From assembly GCA_026119855.1 (NCBI GenBank), contig JAOWBW010000764.1:620001-684000 (forward strand): a DNA stretch of 64,000 nt, in the 5' to 3' direction. The DNA comes from Campanula takesimana (lineage: Eukaryota; Streptophyta; Magnoliopsida; Asterales; Campanulaceae). Below are positions 43,898 to 55,021 of this stretch, piece after piece; position 1 is the stretch's first letter, and every line of letters starts with the position of its first letter. The notes under the pieces were generated by a model that ran no database searches, was not told the DNA's origin, and saw only the letters and a program-made list of their open reading frames with translations. The translations under genes were made by a program, and so were the position numbers.

Positions 43898-45784
43898 TTT
43901 GTGAAGGGAGGAGTCCAAGCCGAAGCCCCGAGGAAAAGGGAGCCAATGGTAACCAATTGGGACAAGCTTCAAGAGGATCTCTCGAGGTTCCGAGGGATGA
44001 CCACCAATCTCGTGAGAAGAGCATTCCTGGATACGCCCGAAGTGACTAATTCCACCAAAACCACGGTAACACATGAATACTCTTTCAAAGGGGTGCCCAA
44101 AATGGTGAAACAATTTGAGGCTTGGTCCGTAGAACGAAACAGCAAGGAAGAAGAACCCGTCTGGGGTCGAAATGGCCAGTACGAGTTTTGGGAGTGGGCT
44201 CCCAAGGAAGCCAAAAAGGAAGTCACGGATGATGAATGGAATGGCGTGATGATGCAAGGGTTATTCGGAGAAGAGTTGGTTGTGCCGGATTTAATTGACT
44301 TAGGGAAAGAAATGGTTGCTGCAATAGGGGATGGATCTCCCGAGATTTTCGACCCCCGCACCTTGGTTGGGCAAGATGATATGCCTCTGAAGAATTGGGT
44401 GACCTTCTTTGGCCCTATGGCCAGTAAGGATGAAATGACCGCAAAACTTGGATTGGTTCCCCGCCCCTTAGAGTCAAACGTCATAGGGTCAAATGCAACC
44501 GAGTCCCCTCAATCTCTTGTCTTTGAGTTCGAGTCTGTTTCCTTCGAGGGCCTCACACCCAAGGATTATGATCTTGTAGCTAATATTGTATTCCCCTTTG
44601 CATTGAATGAAATTATAGACCTTTCTGAGTATCCCCTCATTGCCAATTTATTAGATGATAAATTAACTAATAATCTGAAAACGGTTAATGATGAATCACC
44701 TAATAATGCAGACACACTAAACAAACAATACATTAAAAAACCCTCAAAGCAGGTTATTGACCGAGAGGAAAACCGTGCCCAAGCTTCCGAAGAGGTTTTG
44801 ACTAAGGTGAATTTGGGGACTGTGGATGAACCAAAAGAGACACAAATTGGTAGCTACTTTAAAGGGGCCGAAAGGAAAGGCTTGGTTAAGTTGCTCAAGG
44901 AATATGTGGATGTCTTCGCTTAGTCTTACAAGGACATGCCAGGGTTAGATGCTTCGATTGTGGAGCACAAGATCCCCGTGGATCCCGAAGTAAAACCGGT
45001 TAAGCAAAAGCTTCGGCGAATCAAACCAGAATGGTCATTACAAGTCAAAGAAGAAATCGAGAAACTGCTCCGAGTCAGCTTCATAAGGGTAATAGAATAT
45101 CCCTCGTGTCTTTCCAACATAGTGACAATGACAAAGGCCAATGGAAAGGTTCGATGTTGTGTCGACTTTAGGGACCTCAACAAAGTAAGCCTTAAGGACG
45201 ACTTCCCTCTCCCGAACATCGACATGCTTGTGGACACAACCTCTAGCTTCGAGGTCAAGTCCTTCGTGGATGGCTTCACCGGATACAATCAAATCAAAAT
45301 GGCCGAAGAGGACCAAGAAAAGACTGCCTTCACCACCCCATGGGGGACCTTTTGCTACACCGTGATGCCTTTTGGACTAAGGAATGCTGGGGCTACTTAC
45401 CAAAGGGCCGCAACCGCACTCTTCCATGACATGATCCACAAGGAAATAGAGGTGTACGTAGATGATATGATTATCCACTCCAAAGGTACCGATGGACAGC
45501 ATTTGGTTGACCTAAGGAAATTCTTTGATAGATTGAGAAAGTACTCCATGAGGCTCAACCCGGCTAAGTGCACTTTTGGGGTTTCCCGTGGCAAAGTTTT
45601 GGGGTACATGGTCACCGAACGCGGCATTGAGATTGACCCTCAAAAAGTTAAGGCGATTGTGGAAATGAGGCCACCACGCACTCAAACAGAAGTGAAAGCT
45701 TTCACGGGACGACTGCAATACATTAGTCGTTTCATAAACCAACTTACCCCCACATGTGAACCTATTTTCAAATTATTGCGATAA
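43898..45784 (+). pseudogene. Tat reverse transcriptase with N-terminal linker
   Basis: The linker (43901-44923) ends ...EYVDVFA and a TAG at 44921, where related elements have Trp. RT then reads in the same frame: MPGLDASIVEHKIP, KPVKQKLRRIKPEW, CCVDFRDLNKVSLKDDFPLP, FVDGFTGYNQIKM, TVMPFGLRNAGATYQRA, VYVDDMIIHS (catalytic YVDD about 45450) and GYMVTERGIEIDPQK. Ogre elements have an intron between protease and RT; the linker here is open and I see no convincing intron. An indel at about 45782 shifts the frame into RNase H. Confidence 0.9.
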
Positions 45785-47117
45785 AAATGCAGAGGTCAAA
45801 TGGAATGAGGAATGTCAAAAGGCCTTCGAGAAAATCAAGGCCTACCTTACTCATCCGCCAATCCTTTGCCCTCCACACAAGGATAAGCCTCTCTTGTTAT
45901 ACTTGGCAGTAACAGATACGTCAGTGGGAGCCATGTTGGCCCAAGAAATGAGAGATTCAAAAGTGGAGAGGGCCATCTACTTTGTGAGCCGAAAACTGCA
46001 AGGGAGTGAACTTAACTACTCCGCCATTGAAAAAACGTGTGCCAAATTAGTATGGGTGGTAAGAAAGCTGAAACACTACATGCATTCCCACTCAATACAG
46101 CTCATCTCCAAGATAGATCCCATCAAATGCTTATTGGAAAATCCATCTCTTTCCATGAGACTCGCCAAATGGTCATTCTTCCAAGCAGAATACGACATCA
46201 GCCACGTGACACGAAAAGCGGTCAAAGGGAGAGTCATGGCGGAACACTTGGCAGATTTCCCCAGCAGCGAAGAAAAAGGAACTGAGCCACAGTTCCCCGA
46301 TGAAGGGATATTCGCTCTCGAAGGCGAAAACAAATGGCAATTGTTTTTTGATGGCGCCGCAAACAAGAGGGGAAATGGCATTCGAATGCTCTTGGTTAAC
46401 CCAAAGGATAAGCACACCCCCATTGCCATTAAATTAAACTTTGATGTGACCAACAATGCCGCCGAGTATGAGGCATGCACAGTCGGCTTAGAGGCCGCCC
46501 TTGAAAGGAACGTGAAAGAATTGGAGGTATACGGGGATTCGGCCTTGATCATCAACCAAGTGTCCAACAAATGGAAGACGTTGGACCCCGGGCTGCAAAA
46601 GTATCATGCCCACATGGAAGAGCTCATGGCCCAATTCAAAGAGGTTAGCTTTCATTACTTACCAAGGGATCGGAACCGTTTCGCGGATGCGTTGGCCACA
46701 TTGGACTCCTTGGTAGAAATCCCCGAAGGTAAATCCATAAAACCCTTCCGCGTTGGTAGAAAAGAAAACCCGGCATACTGTTGTGAGATAGACAGAATTC
46801 TGGAGAAGGTAGAAGAGCCATGGTACAACCAAATTTACCAATTTCTCAAAGAAGGGGAAGCCTCCTTTACGAATGAGAGAGGAGAATACAAGGATGGGAT
46901 CAAAGCCAAAGGTATGGTAGCCCTCAAGCGATTTGCGTCTCACTATGTCATTCTAGGGGACACCTTGTACAAGAAGCGCCACCAAGGCCTCGTCCTAAGA
47001 TGCATAAGCATGGAAAAGGCAAAGGAGCTCATACAGGAAGTCCATGGTGGAATTTGTGGTCCTCACATGAACGCTCGAGGATTGATGCAAATCATCCTAC
47101 GAATGGGATATTTATAG
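45785..47117 (+). pseudogene. Tat RNase H and second (archaeal-type) RNase H
   Basis: RNase H1 region: KPLLLYLAVTDTSVGAMLAQ, YFVSRKLQGSELNYSAIEK and MAEHLADFPS. A second domain follows from about 46330: WQLFFDGAANKRGNGI, NNAAEYEACTVGLEAAL, LEVYGDSALIINQV and HYLPRDRNRFADALA. It carries the D-E-D-D pattern of archaeal-type RNase H, a hallmark of the Tat lineage. The frame then enters the integrase zinc region (LVLRCISMEKAKELIQEVHGG, CGPHMNARGL) and ends at TAG 47115, where related elements have Trp. Confidence 0.9.
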
Positions 47118-48110
47118 ATTTCAATGGAAACTGATTGTATACAGTTTATGAAAAGGTGTGATAAGTGTCAACGGTTTTCCAACCTCAATCACCTACCACC
47201 CCATCACTTGTATTGCATGACAACTCCGTGGCCTTTCTCGACTTGGGGCATCGACATCATCGGAAAAATTTCTCCACCCGGAAGCAATGGGCATGAATTT
47301 GTCTTTGTAGCCGTAGACTATTTCACAAAATGGGTCGAAGTCAAATCCTACAAAGTCCTCACTTCCAAGAAGGTTGCGGGATTCATCAAGGAGAACATCA
47401 TGTGCCGTTACGGGGTTCCAAATGAGGTTATCACAGATAATGGATCTCATTTTGAAGGCGAATGCGACCAACGGTTGAAAGAGTTTCGGGTCACTCGCCA
47501 CAAGCCTTCCCCTTATAGGCCTCAGACTAATGGTGCGGTAGAAGCCTCTAACAAAAATCTTGAAAGGATCATCAAAAAGATGTCAATACGGGGTAGGGAT
47601 TGGCCTGAAAAGCTACATCTAGCATTGTGGGGCTACCGAACTTTAGTCAGAACAACCACCGGTGAAACCCCTTTTGCCTTGACTTACGGGATGGAAGCCA
47701 TGCTCCCGACCGAGTTGGAGGTCCCGTCTCTAAGGATTCTACTAGAAAACCACATTCATGAGGTAGATTGGCTTCGAAGCCGGCATGATGAATTGGCCAT
47801 GTTGGATGAACGCTACTTGAACGCTATGGAACATATCCGTGCATACCAAGGGAGAATGGCACGGGCCTTTGACAAAAAGGTGAAGCCCCGACAAATTCGG
47901 GTAGGAGACCTAGTTCTCAAAGAAAAACCTCTAGAAAGGTCTAATCCCGATGGAAAGTGGGAACCCGTATGGATTGGTCCCTTTGTGCTACAAGAAATCT
48001 TTTCAGGGGGCGCAATGAGACTTGCAGACCTGGACGGCAACCCTTTCATGCACCCGGTCAATGGTGACAAGCTCCGTCGTTACTTTGTTAAAAAAAAAAA
48101 GGAGTGCTAA
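47118..48110 (+). pseudogene. Tat integrase
   Basis: In the same frame as the preceding fragment after one stop. CDKCQRF completes the zinc finger. The catalytic core has WGIDIIGKISPP (first Asp), VFVAVDYFTKWVEV, VITDNGSHF (second Asp) and PQTNGAVEASNK (Glu). The C-terminal part, KVKPRQIRVGDLVLKE to GDKLRRYFV, resembles the GPY/F region. It has no chromodomain, as expected for Tat. The A-rich run and TAA at 48090-48110 close it. Confidence 0.9.
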
Positions 48111-48406
48111 TAGAATATACCCACCTAGATTGAAAACCCATTTGGGCGATCTAGAGAAAAAACAGGGTTCCACCCGAATTCATGGAAATGAACTACGATG
48201 ACGTGAGCCCCTTAGTCCTATTTATGAAAGGGGAACGTAGGCAGCCAATTATTGGTCCGGTCTCAAAAATAAATAAAATTCAAATTTGGTTCCTAAAGAG
48301 GCTTCATACAAGTGCAAGCTAGCCTTATGAAAATCAAAGATAAGTAACCATTGCCACCATAGTTAAAACACTTCTTTGATGAGTCTAAGCACGGTCTACT
48401 CTCGAC

Positions 48407-50123
48407 TCAAAATAACATGCTGAAAACACAACTAAGACATTTAAAGCAAATTAATGTGTCTGCAGTGGCAATGGGTGGATACTTAGGACAGTAGGAATTA
48501 TCATTACTCCTCATCCTTCCGCTTCTTCTTTGGCTCCTCTGAGTTTTCTTCTTCTTCACATCAAAAATCTCGATCTCTCCCCTCCCAAGATCGAGTGCTC
48601 TCCCAATCTCCTCGACGAGCCCAGTTGCCCTCAAGGCCATTTCGACTGCAGCCCTAGCTCGGAGATCCTCCTTTCGTACCTCAATCTTAGGAACCATGGC
48701 CATCCTCCTTTCGGTCATGATCTGATAGTCTTCAACGACATCCCCAGTATGGTTATGGCCGCTCGCCACAGCCTCAGCCTCCCTCAAAGTCCTCTTAGCG
48801 TCATAATCCCCTCTAAGAATGGCCTCACGCCTCCCCTCAATGAGCCTCTGAGTCTGCCCCATAGTCTGTTCATACCAATCCAAGTAAACTATGGTTAAGA
48901 CCGTGCTAGCCACACTCCTGAGAAGTACCCGAGACGGGAAGAGGGAATATGCCCACGACCGGGTAAGGAATGAAATGGTGGATGGATCCCACATAGATAA
49001 TGACGAAAGTCTCAAATGCTCCGGATTGACACCCGACTACTCCAACAAAGGAGTTTGCATCAATCCAAACTGTCTGCGAACCAACGGAGGGATGTAGAAA
49101 GACGATCCCAAGAGTCCCGGCACCTGAACAATGGGGGAACAACCCTGATACTCTCTTATGGAACCAATGCGCCAATGCGGAACCCGCCAGCGGATCCGCG
49201 AGGTCTGGAGCCGAGCCATGTAAACTTCCCAGTCGCCCTGGACGAAATCTAAGAGTATGCCTATCAGAGAATAAGACCATGATTTATGAGAAAAATGAGC
49301 CTCAGAAACGGCCATCAACCTCTCCCTCAACCACATGGTAAGAAGAGCAGGACTACCGCTACGCATGAAGCCATCATCTAAGGCTAAGCGGTCCATACCA
49401 TGAAAAGTCTCTCCCAATATCAAGGGGACGATATCATTCCCCGCAAGGCATTCCTCGAGGATACTCAACAGAACCCTGTGACAAGTACCCTTGGAGCCAA
49501 CCATGTAGAAAAAGGCGAGAATGCACAACCCAAAGGCATTCCAAGAAGCCTCGTCCGTGCAATCCATGAACTTCTCGGGAAGATCCGAAATGTCAATAAA
49601 GGTATGATTGAGGACCATGCATTGAGCCTCTTCTAAAGGAATATCAAGAAGAGTGACCAACCTTTCAACGCACATTGTATCATTGATCGAAGGGAGAGCA
49701 ATGACCTCCGCGTCCATGCCCCCCCACCAAAGCCTTGAAATCCTTGTAAGTCGGAGTGATTTCGTTGTAAGAAAAGCAATACACATGTCTCCTGATATCC
49801 CAAAAAGACGCAGCGGCCCTCAAAAGCTCAAGATCCGGGATGAATTCCTTGAGAGACCAAAGAGATCTAAGCCCAAATTTGGCTTGAAAAGTGTCCTTGT
49901 TCTCCCTCATATGATGCCGCATCCAAAGCCTAAGATTGCCCTCGAAGCATTCTTGATCAATTTTGGACAATTTTGGTGGTTTCTCTATGAGAAAAGGCTC
50001 CATGGAAAGAAAAACTTCGAAAAACGAAAGAGATGAACTGCTTCTGGACATCAGGCTAAGGCACTTAAGAAGATAACCAGACCCAAAACGAAATTCAATG
50101 CAAAAAGGGCACCCACTGTCCAA
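48407..50123 (-). pseudogene. Antisense ORF of the Tat element (DUF7745-like)
   Basis: On the strand opposite gag-pol, between integrase and 3' LTR. From 50123 it reads MDSGCPFCIEF, LWMRHHMRENKDTF, FWDIRRHVYCFSYNEITPTYKDFKALVG. After a frame change in a run of seven C/G at about 49716-49726 it reads EVIALPSINDTMCVERLVTLL, DEASWNAFGLCILAFF and PLILGETFHGMDRL. An in-frame stop at 49037 is followed by a Glu/Arg-rich coiled-coil-like tail (RRMAMVPKIEVRKEDLRARA). The TPT..DF..L pattern recalls the plant DUF7745 / plant-mobile-domain-like proteins that are common in Tat elements; this is from memory. Antisense extra ORFs at this location are known in the lineage. Function unknown. Confidence 0.7.
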
Positions 50124-50346
50124 GCCGTACGGCTACTTTGGCCCTGACAGAATTGATGAATTCTTGTTGGAAGTTTGGCTTTATGACCCCATTCATTCAA
50201 AGCCCCATCCCAACCATATCATAAATACCCCAGATATTTGCCCTCCTTTAGCTCATGCAAACATGATTCTTGGCCTAGGAAAGAATTATAACATGGCGGT
50301 CCCCACGTGACGTAAGCCCTGTGAAAATTAAAAAGTGTGAAAAAAA

Positions 50347-50580
50347 CATTTTAGGCAATCCTCGACATAAGCCCAGTAACATATTATGAAAGATGTTTCC
50401 TTAGCGAACATTTTAGGCAGTCCTCGACATAAGCCTAGTAACACATTGTGAAAGATGTTGCCTTAGTGAACATTTTAGGCAGTCCTTGATAAAAGCCCAG
50501 TAACATTTTGTGGAAAATTGCTTAGTGTGAAAATACACTTAGGCAATCCCTGACTTAAGCCCAGTAAACCTTAATCCCCC
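50347..50580. repeat. Tandem repeat, 62-bp unit, about four copies
   Basis: Units begin near 50347, 50409, 50471 and 50536 with CATTTTAGGCAxTCCTxGA and AAGCCCAGTAAC. The last is more diverged. Part of the Tat 3' untranslated region. Confidence 0.9.
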
Positions 50581-50635
50581 AGAGTGGTCATTTTAGGAAC
50601 CCAAATCCCAGCAGTCCAAAATGATGTAAGACCAT

Positions 50636-51305
50636 CCTTTTAAGTCAACCCTCTCCATAGAGCCAAGTTGACCATACCCCGCCTCTGACCCCCGAGAGTC
50701 ATGCCCGTGCCTTTTTAAGTCAACCCTCTCCATAGAGCCAAGTTGACCATACCCCGCCTCTAACCCCCGAGAGTCATGCCCGTGCCTTTTTAAGTCAACC
50801 CTCTCCATAGAGCCAAGTTGACCATACCTCGCTCCTGACCCCCGAGAGTCATGCCCGTTCCTTTTAAGTCAACCCTCTCCATAGATCCAAGTTGACATAT
50901 CTCGCCTCTGATCCCCGAGAGTCATGCCCGTGCCTTTTAAGTCAACCCTCTCCATAGATCCAAGTTGACCATATCTCGCCTCTGACCCCCGAGAGTCATG
51001 CCCGTGCCTTTTTAGTCAACCCTCTCCATAGAGCCAAGTTGACCATATCTCACCTCTGACCCCCGAGAGTCATGCCCGTGCCTTTTTAGTCAACCCCCTC
51101 CATAGAGCCAAGTTGACCACATCTCGCCTCTAACCCCCGAGAGTCATGCCCGTGCCTTTTTAAGTCAACCCTCTCCATAGAGCCAAGTTGACCATATCTC
51201 GCCTCTGACCCCCGAGAGTCATGCCCGTGCCTTTTTAAGTCAACCCTCTCCATAGAGCCAAGTTGACCATATCTCACCTCTGACTCGCCAAGAGTCATGC
51301 CCGTT
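50636..51305. repeat. Tandem repeat, 74-76-bp unit, nine copies
   Basis: Each unit has AAGTCAACCCTCTCCATAGA, CAAGTTGACCATA and CCCGAGAGTCATGCCCGTGC. Copies differ by a few substitutions and by 1-2 bp in a T run. Where the unit is 75 bp the minus strand reads as a 25-residue repeated peptide, which is a by-product. Tandem repeats in this part of Tat elements are known to seed satellite DNA. Confidence 0.95.
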
Positions 51306-51925
51306 CCCCTAAGAGAGAATGACAGATATCCACCTAGCCCTTAGTAGCCGTAAAGTTTCTCACCCCTCCCGAACTACGTTAGGCTTGATTCCCCATAAAC
51401 GGGATACGTAGGAATCCTATACCTCTAGGTCCAGCCATATAACCAAATCGGTCAAGCCGTCCTCCCATCAGATTGGAATGCTTATTTTTATCGACAACCC
51501 CGCTTTTCCAAAGCGACGTTGCCGAGGGGCTCTATAAGTACCCCAATCTAAAATTGACCAACTTAGAGGAACTCTTAGCACCATTCATGGATAAACTGAT
51601 AGGCTGGGACCTCATTAAGATAAACCTAAAATTCCAGGACTACTCTGGAATTAAAATTGGAAAAATCCAAAAGCTCGCCAGGCTGAGCCGTGCGGATAGT
51701 TTGGGTACTAGAGGGGCCAATCCGTACGGATGGTTTGGGCGCCCTCAGTCCCTATAAATGCAGGCCCTTGCTGATCATTTCAGGGGGAAAAAATTGTTTA
51801 GAAAGCAAAAGCTCTGCAGAAATTATAACAGAATAGAGTGATCAACACACTTGAAAGAAAAGAGAGAGGAAGATAGGCTAGAATCAATATTGGTGAGGCC
51901 TCCTTCTCCCCCATCTTCTCTTCAT

Positions 51926-51959
<34 letters not shown>

Positions 51960-52009
51960 TATATTTACTTATTTTATATCATTATAAATAATATTGTGAA
52001 ATGGAACTA
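51306..52009 (+). promoter_or_regulatory. Start region of the Tat 3' LTR: palindromes and TATA box
   Basis: TATAAAT at 51753-51759 is preceded by CCGTxCGGAT palindromes at 51686-51697 and 51720-51731. A purine tract TTTCAGGGGGAAAAAA follows at about 51778. A 30-base T run lies near 51930. The exact LTR start is not resolved because the left LTR is truncated; the TATA box implies it lies upstream of 51750. A small open frame at 51473-51757 is not convincing. Confidence 0.5.
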
Positions 52010-52804
52010 AGCCTTGGAGTGATCAATGGTACCCTTCATGCCTAGTGTGTGATTTATGGGTTACAAACCATGATGATCAAGGCTTGTTATGTTTAAATAC
52101 ACCTTTATTTTATTGTCATTACATTAATGCACTTTACATTCAAGTCTTTACTTTTGTTGTCTTTAAATTAATGCAATTCACTTCCAAGTCTTTACATTTA
52201 TGTTGGTTTATTTGAGTTTGATTAACTTTGGATGGTAAAGTCTCAATCTTTAACATCCAAGGTCTTGACCAACTCATAATAATGTCCCTTTGATGGTAAA
52301 GATTCAATCTTTATCCATCTAAAGGTTGATTTCTTGTTTCCCCAAGGCTTTCCTTGAATGAATAATTCATTTGGATGTTAAAGTTCCAATCTTTAATCAT
52401 CCAAATGATGATCTTGGCTCAAAAGCCATAATTTGTCAACTTTCTTCATATTTCCCCAATGATTACCTTGATCACACCCAAGAATATTTGTTTTGGTGTT
52501 TAGCTAGTGATCAATGGCATAGGGATGATCTTATTCATGTTTTGTAACTAACAAATAGGCTGAACAGACCCAAATCAGTACAGTTTTAGCAGAATCCCCT
52601 GTTTCTGCCTGAGACTGTACTGATTCCTGAGAATCTGTCGAAACCTCCTGGACAGCCCCATAGAGCCGTACGGCTGGTTTGTCCAGGGGAGCATTTTTTC
52701 CAGTTTTGCCACTTTCTGTTAGATAATTTGCAAAGTAAACCGTTTCTGTTAAATACTTAACTGATTTCGTTAAAAGTCAGTTTCTCCCGTTTTTTCAAGA
52801 AAAC

Positions 52805-52841
<37 letters not shown>

Positions 52842-53073
52842 CAATTTTTAACAAACTTTAGGGAGACTCGGTTTTTCCGAGGCACTTTGAGTGAACTACC
52901 GGTTGAGTTCTTCCCAAAGCGTAACCTGACCTCCGAATCCTTTGTCTCTAACCATTTTTCGTTAAGTTTGGGTTTAAAATTAAACTAACGTGGCGACTCC
53001 GTTAAACATTTGAAAGTGCTATGTTTGGCATTCTCGAGGGAAACACGTCCATTTTCCCGCGGGGATCCTTACA
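52010..53073 (+). repeat. Tat 3' LTR (part alignable to the 5' copy)
   Basis: Matches 37430-38480. It has a (CA)n run of about 32 bp at 52808-52838 compared with about 18 bp in the left copy, and ends ATCCTTACA. AGCCGTACGGCT is at 52664-52675. Confidence 0.88.
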
Positions 53074-53180
53074 CCCGCGCGCTCCACTGCTAGATTTTCC
53101 TCCTCCGTTTTGGTCTCCTTCAATCCCTGTTTGGTTTGCACTCCTTGTCCCCTTTTGGTTTTGGGACTCCACTCCAAACA
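53074..53180 (-). repeat. Element E 5' LTR, fragment
   Basis: 107 bp matching 36545-36660, ending ACTCCAAACA, directly followed by the target duplication GTTAG. The rest of this LTR was lost around the Tat insertion. Confidence 0.85.
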
Positions 53181-53800
53181 GTTAGCCGGTTCATGGGTAA
53201 TCCAGGGAAGGAACACTGGCAGGCTGTGAAGTGGATCTTTAGGTACCTTCGGGGTACCAGTGACGTCGGTATCATCTATGGAAGTGGAACAGAATGTGCA
53301 ATCGAGGGTTTCTCAGATTCATACTATTCATGTGATGTTGATACAAGAAGATCGATGACCGGATATGTGTTCACGCTTGGTGGGTCAGTTGTCAGTTGGA
53401 AGGCTACATTGCAGGCGACAGTAACGTTGTCTACAACAGAAGCAGAATACATGGCATTGACAGAGTCCGCTAAGGAAGGAATATGGTTGAAGGGATTGAT
53501 CAGCAATCTTGTGATACATCAGGATCAGGCTATTATTTATTGCGATAGTTTGAGCGCGATTTGTTTAGCCAAGGATCAAGTTCATCATGAGAGGACCAAG
53601 CACATTGATGTCAGATATCATTTCCTAAGGGATGAGAAACAAGTAAAGGTGAAGAAGGTAGGGACGGCGGACAACCCTGCAGATATATTAACAAATCCCG
53701 TGACGGGAAACAAGTTCCAACATTGTTTGGACTTGCTGAATGTTAGCAGAAGAGGCGAGGGGGGGGGGAGAAAAGGTTTGTTGTCATGGAGATTCAAAGT
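53181..53800 (+). pseudogene. Tork-like pol, part 2: RNase H
   Basis: It resumes the copia frame with VSRFMGNPGKEHWQAVKW, after the 5-bp duplication that repeats the VS codons. It includes the RNase H residues in YSCDVDTRRSMTGYVF, TLSTTEAEYMALTESAKE and IYCDSLSAICLAKD, and KHIDVRYHFLRDE. In this piece the frame is open to beyond the RNase H end. It lies 17 kb from the rest of its gene. Confidence 0.9.
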
Positions 53801-53812
53801 CAAGGTGAAGAT

Positions 53813-54426
53813 TGTTGGGTTAATGCCTTTGAATTTGGGACGCCGAGTTAAGGATTAAACAACAGAGAAGATTTCGTAAATTCCGGGACGGAACACAGAA
53901 GGGTCCGACCGGACCTAGGGAAGGACCCGGCCGGACCAGGTTGACGTCGGAAATCAAGGATTGAGGAAAAAGGTAGGTCCGCCCGGGCTATAGTAAAGAC
54001 CCGCCCGGACCAGTGAAGGGTCCGACCAGGCCAGGCGCTATACCCGGCCGGACCAAGGTCCCAGTTTCCTGTTTCGATCAGGTGTTCGCAGTGACGCAGA
54101 AGGAAGGCTTTCAAGTCAGTTTTGGATTAGAATTCTAAGTTCCTACCAGATTTTGAGATAGACTTTAACTGGCATAAATAGAGGCCATTAGTTTAGATCA
54201 AAGTTAGCTGTAACGTCTCAGATAGATTATTAGAGTGCTCAGAGAGATCTGTAATTCTACAGTTGCACAGTTAGGAATTTTGTGATCAAAATTCGTGTAG
54301 CAGTAATAGTGTGATCTTGTAATCGTTTCTCCAGATGGATAATAATATTCTCTCCCCTCCTCGTGGACGTAGCCAAGTTAGTGAACCACGTATATCTGTG
54401 TTCTTGTGATTGCTTGTTTTTCTTAA
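53813..54426 (+). repeat. Tork-like 3' LTR, missing its last 28 or so bases
   Basis: Near-identical to 27944-28577 (palindromic modules, CATAAATAG box) but ends at GTTTTTCTTAA. AAATA follows, matching the base pairs before the 5' LTR. An AAGGTGAAGAT purine motif precedes it. Confidence 0.88.
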
Positions 54427-54850
54427 AAATAGATACCATAAATTAACTCATACAACATGATAACTAATTTCGGGTCACCTTAGTGTAAATATAACGAAGA
54501 AATTGTCCAGGAAATTAACAAGTTATAAACATAAGACCTGTGATTTGCAAGTAAACATTTTTTTTTTTTTTTGAAAGAAATGATTTACAAGTAAACATTG
54601 AGATAAGTATTATTGCAGAACTCGATCACTAATGGCCCTCCATCGTGGTTTATTGGTCGTATATGAAAGGTAGACCTCCCATTAGATCACCCATATCTTG
54701 GTGCATTGACTCCGTTAAGTGGAATAGGATACATAATCATGATACAATTTCCAAATAACGGTATGTTGGGTTCACTATTCGAGAAAATAGCGCGTTATTT
54801 GATCAAAAACTGAATGAAAGATATGTGAAAATATTACTATTACTAGTATA

Positions 54851-55021
54851 CTCCCTCCGTCTCAAAATGATCTTCTCATTTGTCATTTTCTATTGTCCCA
54901 AAAAGTTCTTCTCAAATCTAAAATTTAGGCTTAAATGTTCATAAACACTAGTGAAGCAAGTGTTCCTATCCATAAAAAGTTTGAATAGTCAAATGTGAAG
55001 ATTATTTTGAGACGGAGTGAG
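54851..55021. mobile_element. Stowaway-like MITE in the SAUR3 5' flank
   Basis: 171 bp flanked by TA. Ends CTCCCTCCGTCTCAAAATGA and TTTTGAGACGGAGTGAG. The paralogous ACTAGTATAATAC sites before SAUR1 and SAUR2 lack it. Confidence 0.8.

Larger units (their letters stand above)
37430..53073 (+). mobile_element. Tat/Ogre-type Ty3/gypsy retrotransposon
   Basis: A 15.6-kb plus-strand element with gag, protease, RT, RNase H, a second archaeal-type RNase H and integrase, followed by an antisense ORF and tandem repeats before the 3' LTR. The second RNase H and the TGGCGACTCCGCTGGGG primer binding site (tRNA-Arg type in Ogre-like elements) mark the Tat group. The 5' LTR lacks its beginning. The element lies in the 5' LTR of element E; a single deletion covering most of E's interior and the start of the Tat LTR explains the left edge. 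Confidence 0.9.
27944..54426 (+). mobile_element. Tork-like Ty1/copia retrotransposon interrupted by nested elements
   Basis: Its pieces on the plus strand are: 5' LTR 27944-28577, primer binding site 28580, gag start about 28631-28905, then a foreign block, protease to RT at 33418-36005, a nested 17-kb insertion, RNase H at 53181-53800, polypurine end about 53802-53812, and 3' LTR 53813-54426. AAATA flanks both ends (27939-27943 and 54427-54431); the 3' LTR lacks about 28 terminal bases. Joining the flanks restores a sequence like the SAUR paralog at about 24425, so this element split the SAUR2-SAUR3 interval. The STTEAEYMAL motif in RNase H suggests the Tork lineage. Confidence 0.88.

Noticed and set aside
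50593..51298. Frames encoding a 25-residue repeated peptide on the minus strand
   Set aside because: The 74-76-bp tandem repeat happens to be close to a multiple of three; units of other length break the frame.
50636..51305. CRISPR-like array
   Set aside because: Units are contiguous with no unique spacers, and the context is a plant retrotransposon.
51473..51757. 94-codon frame before the Tat TATA box
   Set aside because: It is in the U3 of the LTR, has no family match and is absent from the left copy because that part was lost; a chance frame is more likely.
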